From contig JBGSKY010000254.1 of NCBI GenBank assembly GCA_041740995.1, positions 22,098 to 86,097 on the forward strand: a stretch of DNA of 64,000 nucleotides, in the 5' to 3' direction. The stretch comes from JBGSKY01 sp041740995. GTDB lineage: Bacteria > Planctomycetota > Planctomycetia > Pirellulales > Pirellulaceae. The notes under the pieces were generated by a model. It ran no database searches and had not been told where the DNA came from. It saw only the letters and a list, made by a program, of their open reading frames with translations. Both the position numbers and the translations under genes were made by a program. Below are positions 53,701-62,775 of the stretch, piece after piece. Each line of letters starts with the position of its first letter. The first letter of the stretch is position 1.

Positions 53701-56172
53701 ATGCTCCAAAGAAATCTTTTTGCTCGCTCGGCATTTACACTATTGGGTTGTTTAAGTTTGTCGATTGGACTGAGTGTTCAGTCCACGATTAAAGCTGAAC
53801 AGCCGACCGATCAAGGCAAATGGCAGTCGATACAAATTTACCCGCCAAGCATTTTGCTGACAGGAAAGACAGATATCCAACATGTCATCGCCGTTGCAAC
53901 TCGCAGCGATGGGATCACTCGAAACATCACCGACGAAGTTCGCTGGGATGCCGACGCAGACGAATTGTTTGAACTAAAAGATGCAGTTGTTAAGCCGCTG
54001 AAAGATGGCTCGACCATGTTGCATGCCAACTGGCATGGGCTGGCTGCCAACGCGAAACTCGAAATCGCTGACTGCAATTCGGTGCCCTCAGTCAGCTTTG
54101 TAAACGACATTGTTCCAATTTTAACCAAGGCCGGTTGCAATACGGGCAGCTGCCATGGCGCAGCTCGCGGGAAAGATGGCTTTCGCATTAGTCTATTCGG
54201 TTACGATCCACGAGGCGACTATGAACGGATCACCCGCGAGATTGGCGTGCGAAGAATCAATCTTGCCATTCCGGAAAACAGCCTGCTGCTACTCAAGGCA
54301 ACCGGCTCTGTACCACACACCGGCGGTAAAAAAATTGAAGTCGGTTCGGACCATTATCAAACACTTCTTAAGTGGCTCGTTGACGGTGCCATGGTCGACA
54401 CTGGAGAATTGCCGACCGTTACCAAAGTCGACTTGTATCCCAAGCAGATCGTACTTGAAGGTGAAAATCAAAAGCAGCCTTTGGTTGCCGTCGCAACGTA
54501 CTCAAATGGACTTACCCGTGATTTGACAGATTTGGCGACATTTGGGACGAACAATGATCGCTCCGCTGCCGTTGACGCACGCGGAACTATAGAGGCTGGC
54601 GTTCGCGGTGAAGCGTTCGTTATGGCTCGCTTTGATGTACATACCGTTGGTTCACAGGTTCTGACTCTGCCTGCTTCGTTGACGTATGAGCCAATAACAT
54701 CTCCAAAAAACTACATCGACCAGCACGTTGCAAACAAGCTTGGAAAACTTAGGATCTCAGCAAGCAAGCTTTGCACCGATGAGGAATTTTTGCGACGTTG
54801 CTATATCGATATCGTCGGACTTCTTCCTGATCCCGCCGTTGTGGATAGTTTTCTTGCTGATCAATCTGAAAACAAACGCAGCGAACTGATCGACGTCTTG
54901 TTGTCGAGAAAAGAATTCAGCGAAATTTGGGCCAGCAAATGGGCGCAAATTCTGATGATCAAAAGCTCCAATGATGTCAGCTACAAAGCAGCTTTTCTTT
55001 ACAACAAATGGCTGACCAATAAGATCGCCGAAGAAGTACCTATCGACCAAATTGTTCAGGATATGCTGACCAGTAGTGGCGGTGTGTTTGACAATCCAGC
55101 GACAAACTTTTTCGAAGTTGAACGCGATCGCTTGAAGCTGTCGGAGAATACAGCCCAGGTATTCATGGGCATCCGAACACAATGTGCTCAATGCCACAAC
55201 CATCCGTTTGATCGTTGGACGATGGATGACTACTACGGCTTTGTTGCCTTCTTTGCACAGATCGGTCGCAAGCAGGGCGAAGACTATCGCCAGAACGTCG
55301 TCTTTAATAGCAATGGCGGCGAGACCAAACATCCAGTGGGCGATCAAGTGGTAAAGCCTAAGTTCCTTGGCGGGGCGACTCCTACGGTTGGTCCCGGACA
55401 AGATCGCCGCGAAGTGCTTGCCAAATGGCTCACCAGCGACGAGAACCCTTATTTCTCGCTGAGTATCGCCAACCGAGTTTGGGCTCACTTCACCGGTGCC
55501 GGCATCGTCGAACCAGTTGATGATTTTCGCGTCTCCAATCCAGCGTCCAACCCCGAATTGCTTGACGAACTTGCTGCCAAGCTTCGCTCGTACAAATACG
55601 ACTTCAAACAGCTTGTTCGCGACATTTGTAATTCGGACACTTATCAACGCAGCACGATGCCAAGTGTTGACAATGCCGACGATTTGCGAAACTACTCACA
55701 CGCTTTACCACGAAGAATTCCGGCTGAATCGTTGTTAGATTGCATTTGTTCGGCAACCAACACAAAGGAAAAATTTCGCGGATTGCCGCTTGGCGCCAAA
55801 GCAACGCAAATCGCGGATGGTTCGACCAGCAACTATTTTTTGACGACCTTTGGACGCTCCCCTCGAACGACGGTTTGCGAATGCGAAGCAAGCACAGACC
55901 CATCGCTCTCACAAGCCTTACACCTAATCAATGGGAACAGTGTTTCCGGCAAAATTTCGCAAGGCAAGCTTATCAACACTTGGATTGATAGCGGATTGAA
56001 TGATGATCAGGTTATCGAACAGATTTATATTCGCTGTTTTACCCGCAAGCCTACTGCCGACGAATTGGAACGGTTGAAAAAAGTTGTTTCTGACGCACCT
56101 AATCGAGTCGTCGGATTGGAAGATTTATTTTGGGCGACCTTAAACTCGCGTGAGTTTTTGTTTAACCATTGA
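53701..56172 (+). CDS. DUF1549/DUF1553 (PSCyt2/PSD1) exported protein with Ig-like domains
   Basis: The 823-residue product has a signal peptide (about 1-30) and two Big_2-like Ig domains (about 40-120 and 240-330). Between them is the CNTGSCHGAARGKDGF segment typical of these fusions. The DUF1549 domain (about 335-530) contains CAQCHNHPFDRWTMDDYYG near residue 495. The DUF1553 domain (about 570-810) contains NRVWAHFTGAGIVEPVDDFR and PRRIPAESLLD. CAQCH would bind one heme c. Enzymatic function is unknown; the family is specific to planctomycetes and relatives. An AAGGA 8 bases upstream of the ATG overlaps the stop of the PPC gene, which suggests coupling. Confidence 0.96.
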   Translation: MLQRNLFARSAFTLLGCLSLSIGLSVQSTIKAEQPTDQGKWQSIQIYPPSILLTGKTDIQHVIAVATRSDGITRNITDEVRWDADADELFELKDAVVKPLKDGSTMLHANWHGLAANAKLEIADCNSVPSVSFVNDIVPILTKAGCNTGSCHGAARGKDGFRISLFGYDPRGDYERITREIGVRRINLAIPENSLLLLKATGSVPHTGGKKIEVGSDHYQTLLKWLVDGAMVDTGELPTVTKVDLYPKQIVLEGENQKQPLVAVATYSNGLTRDLTDLATFGTNNDRSAAVDARGTIEAGVRGEAFVMARFDVHTVGSQVLTLPASLTYEPITSPKNYIDQHVANKLGKLRISASKLCTDEEFLRRCYIDIVGLLPDPAVVDSFLADQSENKRSELIDVLLSRKEFSEIWASKWAQILMIKSSNDVSYKAAFLYNKWLTNKIAEEVPIDQIVQDMLTSSGGVFDNPATNFFEVERDRLKLSENTAQVFMGIRTQCAQCHNHPFDRWTMDDYYGFVAFFAQIGRKQGEDYRQNVVFNSNGGETKHPVGDQVVKPKFLGGATPTVGPGQDRREVLAKWLTSDENPYFSLSIANRVWAHFTGAGIVEPVDDFRVSNPASNPELLDELAAKLRSYKYDFKQLVRDICNSDTYQRSTMPSVDNADDLRNYSHALPRRIPAESLLDCICSATNTKEKFRGLPLGAKATQIADGSTSNYFLTTFGRSPRTTVCECEASTDPSLSQALHLINGNSVSGKISQGKLINTWIDSGLNDDQVIEQIYIRCFTRKPTADELERLKKVVSDAPNRVVGLEDLFWATLNSREFLFNH

Positions 56173-56277
56173 TTATTTGGAAACGGGCGTCTTCACAATT
56201 TCCGTTATGACGAAAACGTCCGATTTGAATACGTTTTTTTCTCCGACTGGCGAAGTTTTAGCTTCAATTTTTAAGAT

Positions 56278-58734
56278 ATGAAGATCCAGGTTAATTTGAA
56301 ACTCGCATCCTTGTCGTTCCTCGTCGCGATTGGACCGCTGGCCATCGCTGACGAAGCGATGGTTAACTATGAAGACCACATCAAGCCGATCTTTCGCGAG
56401 CATTGTGTTGCTTGTCACAGCGAGGGCGACAAGAGCAGTGGCCTTTCATTGGAGTCATTTGGATCGTCGTTAGCTGGTGGCTCCGGCGGAGCTTCTTTAG
56501 TCAGCGGCGATGCTTCAGCGTCGCGTTTGTGGCGTCTTATGAGTCACGATGAACAGCCGACAATGCCGCCCGACGAAGACAAAATCGACGCTGCCAAAGT
56601 TGATTTAGTCAAAACTTGGATCGATCAAGGAATGCCGGAAAACAGTGGCTCGGAAATCAAGAAAAAGAAAGTGCAAGTCGCTTCGGTATCGTTGGGCGCT
56701 TCAGGGCGTCCCGATGGACCATTGCCAATGCCAATCGACCTTCTGACGCAGTCGCCGCGCTATACAGAGCGTGCGGCGGCCATTTCCGCGATGGCCGCTT
56801 CGCCGTGGTCGCCATTGATTGCAGTCGGCGGACAAATGCAAGTTTCGCTTTACCATTCGCAGTCCGGTAACCTGCTGGGAATTATTCCCTTTCCAGAAGG
56901 TGAACCGGAGTCAATTACGTTCAGCCGCGACGGGCAACTGATGCTCGTTGGCGGAGGCCAGCATTCCAAGCAAGGTGTTGCGACGCTGTATGACGTAACA
57001 ACAGGCAAACGAATTACCACGGTTGGCGACGAATTGGACATTGTTCTTGCGTCCGATATCAGCGATGACAACAGCAAGATCGCTATTGCCGGGCCACAGC
57101 GAGTCGTGCGGATTTACGATACTGCGACGGGCAGCCTGATTCATGAGCTAAAAAAGCATACCGACTGGATTTATGCCCTGCGTTTCAGTCCCGATGGTTT
57201 GTTGATTGCAAGTGGGGATCGCAGCAATGGATTGATCGTTTGGGAAACTGATACCGGACGATTGTATTTGGACTTGGTAGGTCACAAAGCTGATGTGCGA
57301 TCGTTGGATTGGCGTCCCGACTCGTTCGTCCTTTACAGCGGTTCGATGGACAATTCGATCAAAATGTGGGACATGAACAATGGTGGATTGATCAAATCTT
57401 GGGACGCGCACGGCGGCGGCGTAACCGCGATTGACGTTTGCAATAATGGCATGCTGGCTTCGACCGGTCGCGATCAACAGGTCAAGATTTGGGACGGAAA
57501 CGGGAATTCGCTTGGACAAATGCCTCAGCTTGCCGAATCGGGAATGGAAGTAGCCTTGAGCGTGGATGGGACCGAAGTTGCTGCTGGCGATTGGCTTGGG
57601 AACGTTCGATGTTGGAAACGAGAAAAACCGGAAATCGAGTTTCAGCTGAAGGCGAATCCACCAACTTTACAAATGCAGATCGCCTCGGCACAAGCGGAAC
57701 GCGAGGCGCTCGACAAATCGAGTTCCGCCAAGCGGGCAGAACTAGAGCAATTCAGCGGTCTGGGTGCACTGGAACAAGCGCTTGAACAGTCGACCGTTCA
57801 AGCTGATTCACTCGCCCAACAACGCGCAGCGATCGAACAAAGTATCGCGTCCAGAGAAACAAAGTTACCATCTATTCAGCAGCAGATAGCACAGAGTAAT
57901 GAGCAAATTGAGCAGAAGTTTTCGCAACAACTAGAACTCAGCGATATGTTCGTGAAATCCAAAGCGTTGCACGAAACTGTGCAAAAGCAGTTGGCAGATC
58001 TGACAACCAATGCAAAGGGTGAGGAACAAGCGACGCCAGAACTGTCGGCAGAACTGCAAAAGATTCAAGAAAGCGAGCATGCGGCCAAGGCTTCGGTCGA
58101 CACGATCGGTGCGCAACTTGATGGCAAGATGCAAGAAATTACAGCTTCCCAATCGCAGTTAAATACGTTGCGCGAAAGCCTTCAAGCCGAAAGAAATGCG
58201 ATTGCCGTCGCGAAAGTTGAGCATGACTTGTTGACCAACAAGCAGACGCAACTAATTGCGCAAGCCAACTCAATGAAAGCAGCGGTCGATGCTCAAAAGC
58301 AAGCCAAGTCGACGATCGAAACAGCGATTGCAGCGCTAGAACAATCGATCGCGACCGCCGATGCAAACATAGCTTTATTACAAGGCCAATTCGAGCGAAT
58401 TCGAAAACAGAAGGAACAACTGGTTTCGACTCAAACTGACTTACAAAGCTCGGTCGAATCGCTGGAAAAGGCGAAACAAAAGTTACAGAATGACGCTGAC
58501 CAAATAACGACACAAATGTCTGCCGACTCATTGGAGCTCACAAAGCTGCAAGAACAAATGGATGCACTTGCGGCAAAGAAAGCTCAATCGGAGCAGGCCT
58601 TATCAGCGAAACAAGAAACGCTGGGACAGATCAAATCGCAACTCGATCAGACCAGTGGACAACTCGCTGAAACAAAAGGGGAACTGCAAGCTTTGACCGA
58701 AGAGCAAACCCGTTTCGAGAAATCTTACCAGTAA
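56278..58734 (+). CDS. PSCyt1 cytochrome c domain, WD40 propeller and coiled-coil fusion
   Basis: The 818-residue product has a signal peptide (about 1-25), a PSCyt1 mono-heme domain with HCVACHSEGDKSSGLSLESF (heme Cys43-His47), and a WD40 propeller (about 160-455) with repeats such as LRFSPDGLLIASGDRSNGLI and SGSMDNSIKMWDMNNGG. A coiled coil of about 350 residues (about 465-818) rich in Gln, Ala, Lys and Glu closes the protein. The heme domain is normally tied to DUF1549/1553 proteins, so this may be the redox partner of the preceding gene. The coiled coil could reach across the periplasm. Confidence 0.93.
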   Translation: MKIQVNLKLASLSFLVAIGPLAIADEAMVNYEDHIKPIFREHCVACHSEGDKSSGLSLESFGSSLAGGSGGASLVSGDASASRLWRLMSHDEQPTMPPDEDKIDAAKVDLVKTWIDQGMPENSGSEIKKKKVQVASVSLGASGRPDGPLPMPIDLLTQSPRYTERAAAISAMAASPWSPLIAVGGQMQVSLYHSQSGNLLGIIPFPEGEPESITFSRDGQLMLVGGGQHSKQGVATLYDVTTGKRITTVGDELDIVLASDISDDNSKIAIAGPQRVVRIYDTATGSLIHELKKHTDWIYALRFSPDGLLIASGDRSNGLIVWETDTGRLYLDLVGHKADVRSLDWRPDSFVLYSGSMDNSIKMWDMNNGGLIKSWDAHGGGVTAIDVCNNGMLASTGRDQQVKIWDGNGNSLGQMPQLAESGMEVALSVDGTEVAAGDWLGNVRCWKREKPEIEFQLKANPPTLQMQIASAQAEREALDKSSSAKRAELEQFSGLGALEQALEQSTVQADSLAQQRAAIEQSIASRETKLPSIQQQIAQSNEQIEQKFSQQLELSDMFVKSKALHETVQKQLADLTTNAKGEEQATPELSAELQKIQESEHAAKASVDTIGAQLDGKMQEITASQSQLNTLRESLQAERNAIAVAKVEHDLLTNKQTQLIAQANSMKAAVDAQKQAKSTIETAIAALEQSIATADANIALLQGQFERIRKQKEQLVSTQTDLQSSVESLEKAKQKLQNDADQITTQMSADSLELTKLQEQMDALAAKKAQSEQALSAKQETLGQIKSQLDQTSGQLAETKGELQALTEEQTRFEKSYQ

Positions 58735-58758
58735 ACCAACGTTTGCCTAATGCGGTAC

Positions 58759-58776
58759 GCCAGGACCTGTCCTGGC
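58759..58776. repeat. Dispersed palindrome, copy 5
   Basis: GCCAGGACCTGTCCTGGC is an inverted repeat with a single central mismatch. It lies 14 bases before the long hairpin at 58791. Confidence 0.7.
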
Positions 58777-58790
58777 AAAAGTAATGATTA

Positions 58791-58862
58791 AGAACCTATC
58801 CGAAAAGGTGTCTGATCCTTTGGAGGAACGGAGAGGGTCAGACCCCTTTTCGGATAGGCTCT
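58791..58862. repeat. Long inverted repeat (29-base arms, 14-base loop)
   Basis: The arms 58791-58819 and 58834-58862 pair over 29 bases with three differences, two of which form G-U pairs in RNA. The core is CCTATCCGAAAAGG facing CCTTTTCGGATAGG, with GTCTGA/TCAGAC inside. The element lies between the convergent WD40 and sucB genes, so a transcript from either side would fold into a stable hairpin. It may act as a terminator or be a REP/MITE-type element. Confidence 0.75.
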
Positions 58863-58878
58863 AAATTGCAAGCGAATA

Positions 58879-60129
58879 TTAGATCTCCAAGAACAATCGT
58901 GTCGGATCTTCGATAATTTCTTTGATGGTTCGCAGGAAAGTAACCGCTTCGCGTCCATCGATAATGCGATGGTCATAGGTCAGCGCGACGTACATCATTG
59001 GACGAATTACGACTTGTCCATTGACCGCAATAGGTCGCTCTTGGATGGCGTGCAAACCGAGAATTGCACTCTGCGGCGGGTTGACGATCGGCGTTGAAAG
59101 CAGCGAACCGTAAATGCCCCCGTTGCTGATCGTAAATGTGCCACCTTCCAGATCAGACGGTGAAACCTTGTTTTCCATCGCCATTTTTGAATATTCGCCA
59201 ATAGATCGTTCGACTACAGCAAACGACATATTTTCCACGTTTCGCAAAACGGGTACGAGCAACCCCTTACCGCCACCAATTGCAATTCCGATATCACAGT
59301 AATTGCGATAGATAACATGGTTGCCACGGATCTCAGCGTTGACATTCGGAAAACGTTGAAGTGCTTCACAGGCCGCTTTGCTGAAGAATGACATGAAACC
59401 AAGTTTCACGCCGTGCTTTTCGACAAACGCATCGCGATACTTCGTTCGCAATGACATGACTGGTTGCATGTCAATTTCATTGAAGGTGGTCAGCAATGCA
59501 GCATTGTGTTGGGCCTCGACTAACCGCGTCGCGATAGTCCGCCGAATCATGCTCATCGGCTTGCTTTCTTCCTTTCGTTCGGTTCTCTCAGACCCGCCGA
59601 ACGAAAGCGACGTTTTCGAAGCTGTTTTGGCTGGCACTTCAAGCACTGGCGGGGTGGCTGGCCGTTGTGGCGCCGGCGCTTTGGGTTGATCGATGTGTCG
59701 AGCGACGTCTTCTTTCAAAACTCGGCCGCCGGGGCCAGTTCCACTTACTTGGTCTGGCGAGATTTTGTGGTCGCCCATCATTCGTGCGGCGGCTGGCATC
59801 ACGCGTTGGTCAGTCGAACTGCTGCTGGCCGTTTGCGATGGCGCTGCGGCCCCATCATTCTTATCGCTTGTGCTGCCGTTTGCTGCGTCACTTTGCGCCT
59901 CTTCCATTTCGCACAACAAGTCACCCACGTTAGCGAACTCTTCGGTCTGCTTCACAATTTTGCGGATGTAGCCCGCGACGGGAGCTGGGATTTGAACCGA
60001 GGCCTTTTCAGTTTCAAGCTCGACAATTTCAGTCCCGCTGGCGACCCAATCGCCTTCCTTTTTTAGCCACGAGCTGACTTGAACCTCGGAAATACTTTCG
60101 CCAACGGCTGGCACTTTGACTTCGATCAT
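58879..60129 (-). CDS. sucB: 2-oxoglutarate dehydrogenase E2, dihydrolipoyl succinyltransferase
   Basis: The 416-residue product has a lipoyl domain (1-80) with Lys42 in ELETEKASVQIPAP, an acidic linker, a peripheral-subunit-binding domain (about 108-145, MPAAARMMGDHKISPDQVSG) and the catalytic core with His387 and Asp391 in YDHRIIDGREAV. The SFFSKAACEALQRFPNVNAE and GTFTISNGGIYGSLLSTPI segments are characteristic of E2o. It moves succinyl groups from the lipoyl arm to CoA in the TCA cycle. No sucA or lpd gene is adjacent. A single lipoyl domain and the E2o-like core favour SucB over the pyruvate E2. Confidence 0.95.
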   Translation of the reverse strand: MIEVKVPAVGESISEVQVSSWLKKEGDWVASGTEIVELETEKASVQIPAPVAGYIRKIVKQTEEFANVGDLLCEMEEAQSDAANGSTSDKNDGAAAPSQTASSSSTDQRVMPAAARMMGDHKISPDQVSGTGPGGRVLKEDVARHIDQPKAPAPQRPATPPVLEVPAKTASKTSLSFGGSERTERKEESKPMSMIRRTIATRLVEAQHNAALLTTFNEIDMQPVMSLRTKYRDAFVEKHGVKLGFMSFFSKAACEALQRFPNVNAEIRGNHVIYRNYCDIGIAIGGGKGLLVPVLRNVENMSFAVVERSIGEYSKMAMENKVSPSDLEGGTFTISNGGIYGSLLSTPIVNPPQSAILGLHAIQERPIAVNGQVVIRPMMYVALTYDHRIIDGREAVTFLRTIKEIIEDPTRLFLEI

Positions 60130-60263
60130 TATTGTTTATTTAAACTATTTGATTGGCACAATTTTGGAAGGCGTTTTGATTTGCCAGTGCAGTATATCAA
60201 GCTTGGCCGACTTCGATAAGTCGCAGGCCAACAGGAGTCATTTTGTGGCTGACAATGTAGCGA

Positions 60264-60839
60264 TTAGGAATGCATTCGCGGCAATGGACAGCCCGCGTCA
60301 ATAATCTTCGACTCGGCCAATGAGAGCTCGGCCAACCGCGCTTTGACAACGCTTGCGCTTTGAAAATGCTTGGCAAGTTTCACATAAGTTGTGTGATGTC
60401 TGGCTTCTGATTCGAACAGACTCGCGTAGAAAGTTGCCAAGCCTTTGTCTTGCACATGTTCGGCCAGCAGCGAAAATCGCTCGCACGACCGAGCTTCGAT
60501 CAATCCTCCGATCAGCAATCGATCGACGGCCCGCTCTGGGTCATTTTTGCGGACCAAGAGGTTAAGGTCCTTGCCATAGTTGCCTGGTTTTTGCAACTTG
60601 AAGGTAATGTTTCGCTCGGCCAGCAAGGCAAGGACTTGGTGAAAATGTTCTAGTTCCTCTTGTACAATGATGGTCATCTGCTCCGTCAATTCGGCATTGC
60701 AAATATAGCATCCCAGCAGACTCATGGCAGTAGCGGCGGCTTTGTGTTCGCAATGGGCATGATCGATCAGGATCGCTGGCAAATCCTCGTCGACCTGGGC
60801 GAGCCAATGCTGTTGCGTTGAACTTTGAAGATGTAACAT
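60264..60839 (-). CDS. miaE: tRNA-(ms2io6A)-hydroxylase MiaE
   Basis: The 191-residue four-helix protein has the diiron ligands in paired motifs: LIDHAHCEHKAA and EELEHFHQV for the first helix pair, IEARSCERFSLL and FESEARHHTTY for the second. This pattern and length match MiaE. MiaE hydroxylates the isopentenyl group of ms2i6A37 in tRNAs using O2, so it expects MiaA/MiaB modification elsewhere in the genome. It stands alone between sucB and a hypothetical gene. No signal peptide is seen, as expected for a cytoplasmic tRNA enzyme. Confidence 0.92.
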   Translation of the reverse strand: MLHLQSSTQQHWLAQVDEDLPAILIDHAHCEHKAAATAMSLLGCYICNAELTEQMTIIVQEELEHFHQVLALLAERNITFKLQKPGNYGKDLNLLVRKNDPERAVDRLLIGGLIEARSCERFSLLAEHVQDKGLATFYASLFESEARHHTTYVKLAKHFQSASVVKARLAELSLAESKIIDAGCPLPRMHS

Positions 60840-61053
60840 TTACTTTTAAGACGAATCAGTTTTAGGACAAAGAAACTCGGTCAAATAGGCAATTCAAACC
60901 GCAGCAGCTCACGATCATTTTGGCGGTTTCACTCGTGTTCGGTCAAGCTGCGTTGCTGATGCAAGTTCCGGCAAATTCGATTATTCTTACGGCTGAACAA
61001 TTGTTGCAACGCCAAGCCATTTCTCTTCGTTATTGAATTGAAGCCATCTAATT

Positions 61054-61536
61054 ATGAACACGCCATCGATTCGATCGACAATTGATTCCATTGCGGCAAA
61101 ATTTCCTGGCTACGGAGGTTACGCTGCGGCTGAGAAGCGGCGTGACCAAGACCGCGAACTGCGATCGCTGTTGGCGCAACGCTTAGGCGAGTGCAAAGCT
61201 GATTTGCTCAAACGAATGAAGCTTCTCAAAGACCAAAATCGGTTTGACATTTTACAAATCGCGGATCGACTAAACGGCGAGCTCGATTTAGCGCAGCAGA
61301 AAACTCTTGCGGCTTATGAGGGCTACAGCGGTTGGTTTGCGGACCGAGTTGTCGACGAAAAAAAGCTTGGCGACATCGTCGATCTAGATGAAAGCCTAAT
61401 CAGCGTTGTTGACCAAATCCGACAGACGCTGCCGCAAAATCTTGACGATATCTTTGAGATCAATTCCGTTGGCGAATTGATTGAATTATACATTCAGCGC
61501 TTTGAGGGCCGGCGTCAACTGCTTCATCTCCGCTGA
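61054..61536 (+). CDS. Hypothetical protein with a PGYGGY N-terminal motif
   Basis: The 160-residue soluble, helical protein starts MNTPSIRSTIDSIAAKFPGY, continues GGYAAAEKRRDQDRELR and ends in RRQLLHLR. The P-G-Y-x-G-Y motif followed by a charged helix recurs in small bacterial proteins of unknown role. No catalytic residues are apparent. Its neighbours give no functional hint. Confidence 0.75.
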   Translation: MNTPSIRSTIDSIAAKFPGYGGYAAAEKRRDQDRELRSLLAQRLGECKADLLKRMKLLKDQNRFDILQIADRLNGELDLAQQKTLAAYEGYSGWFADRVVDEKKLGDIVDLDESLISVVDQIRQTLPQNLDDIFEINSVGELIELYIQRFEGRRQLLHLR

Positions 61537-61773
61537 TCGACACGGATCAACCGCAGACTGAGCGACTTGCGGCTATGTGATGCAGCTCACAGTAAAGTGT
61601 AGCGTTTAGGCGGATTCGCTAAGATCTACGGCAAAAAGCCTGTCTTTTTTCGATTGAGACTCGCTAATTGCTTGTTCATTTGCATATCGTAACGCTATAC
61701 TCATACGGTCGTTTTCCTGGTAATCGCGGCTTTTGTGTTCGCGAGTTTTTTGATTTTAAGAGAGTTAACTGCG

Positions 61774-62166
61774 ATGCGAATTTTCGGCTTTATGTTGCTT
61801 GGTCTTTCGGCTGCTTTTGTTGGGTGCAACCCACCTGCGGCTGAAGAAACAACTCCGATGACCAGCGAGCCTGCAATGGAAATGGGCAGCGGCAGCACTG
61901 GTGCTTCGATGGGAACGGTTGATAAGAGTGTTCAATTGGTTTCGATGAAGGTTTCAATGCATTGCCCATACGGCTGCTACCCAAAGGTAAAAGAAACACT
62001 TGAGTCGGAAGCTGGCGTTTCGGAAGTCACCTTGGCTGCTCAAAAGAGCGCCGACACCATTGATAACCCAGTTGTCTACATTGCAACCACCGGTAATTTT
62101 GATGCTGCAAAGGCTATGAAAGCGCTAGAAGCTGAAGGCTTTGAAAGCGAAGTCCTAGCAAACTAG
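61774..62166 (+). CDS. Lipoprotein with a heavy-metal-associated-like domain
   Basis: From the ATG at 61774 the 130-residue product has a lipoprotein signal (FMLLGLSAAFVGC, Cys17 to be lipidated), a Met/Ser/Gly-rich linker and a ferredoxin-like HMA fold of about 65 residues. The metal-binding loop reads MHCPYGCYPKVKETL (CxxxC in place of CxxC), so metal affinity is uncertain. The Met-rich linker (MTSEPAMEMGSG) also suggests copper contact. The longer start at 61735 would put 13 residues before the signal and is rejected. Confidence 0.8.
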   Translation: MRIFGFMLLGLSAAFVGCNPPAAEETTPMTSEPAMEMGSGSTGASMGTVDKSVQLVSMKVSMHCPYGCYPKVKETLESEAGVSEVTLAAQKSADTIDNPVVYIATTGNFDAAKAMKALEAEGFESEVLAN

Positions 62167-62775
62167 AACTGCCACCTCGCAGCTTAATATTCACGTAGGT
62201 CAGGACTTTTCCTGGCTTACATAGGCGTGCCAAGATCTCTCCCGGAGACGGTTTTAGCAATAGCTTTGTCTCTCAAATTTTGCGGTCGCAAAATCCAATG
62301 GTCTCCTGTATTTGTATCGGAGACACTAATCGCAGTAGCGATTAATCGACTGCTTCTACCGAAATTTTGGCGTCCTAGCACCGGAGAACAATTCGGTCAG
62401 GCACGGAGCGCATTCGCTCCAATCTTGAATGGCTGAAAGCTTTGGTGACGCTAAATGTAGTCACCATTTTGGCTTGCCTGGCGAGCACAATATGCTCTGC
62501 TGATTGGCTGTAGGCCAGAACTTGGCTTGGCTTGTCTAAACTTGCCGGTGCAAAATCTTAGCTAAGACTGGCAAGGTTACTTTTACGCCAAACAATTAGC
62601 TGCGGAAGTCTACTAGCCGAAGTTACATAAACGTTATGATCATGAAAAACACTCGCTAGAATATCCGATTACCTCGACCGAAGACGGGTATTTCGTTAGG
62701 CTTGTATTCCGGCATCGTGACGCTCAAGCTTATTGATGGCGTTGGCCAGCGTTTTGATTTCCGATTGAAAGAACG
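62167..62775. other. Long intergenic region with decayed repeats
   Basis: This 609-base gap holds no credible gene. It contains a degenerate palindrome copy at 62195-62220, a short GTCTCC/GGAGAC hairpin at 62301-62324, and a stretch near 62510-62560 (TTGTCTAAACTTGCC) that resembles the sequence at about 36297-36314. It looks like an accumulation of old repeat fragments. Confidence 0.45.
62195..62220. repeat. Degenerate dispersed palindrome, copy 6
   Basis: The centre TCAGGACTTTTCCTGGC matches the palindrome family, and the flanks GTAGG and CTTAC extend the inverted repeat. Four mismatches mark it as decayed. Confidence 0.45.

Noticed and set aside
54757..55647. 296-codon minus-strand frame opposite the DUF1549/1553 gene
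   Set aside because: It is antisense to a strongly conserved family and shows no motif of its own.
62227..62436. 69-codon frame in the repeat-rich gap
   Set aside because: It overlaps a short hairpin and decayed repeats, and has no start signal or family likeness.
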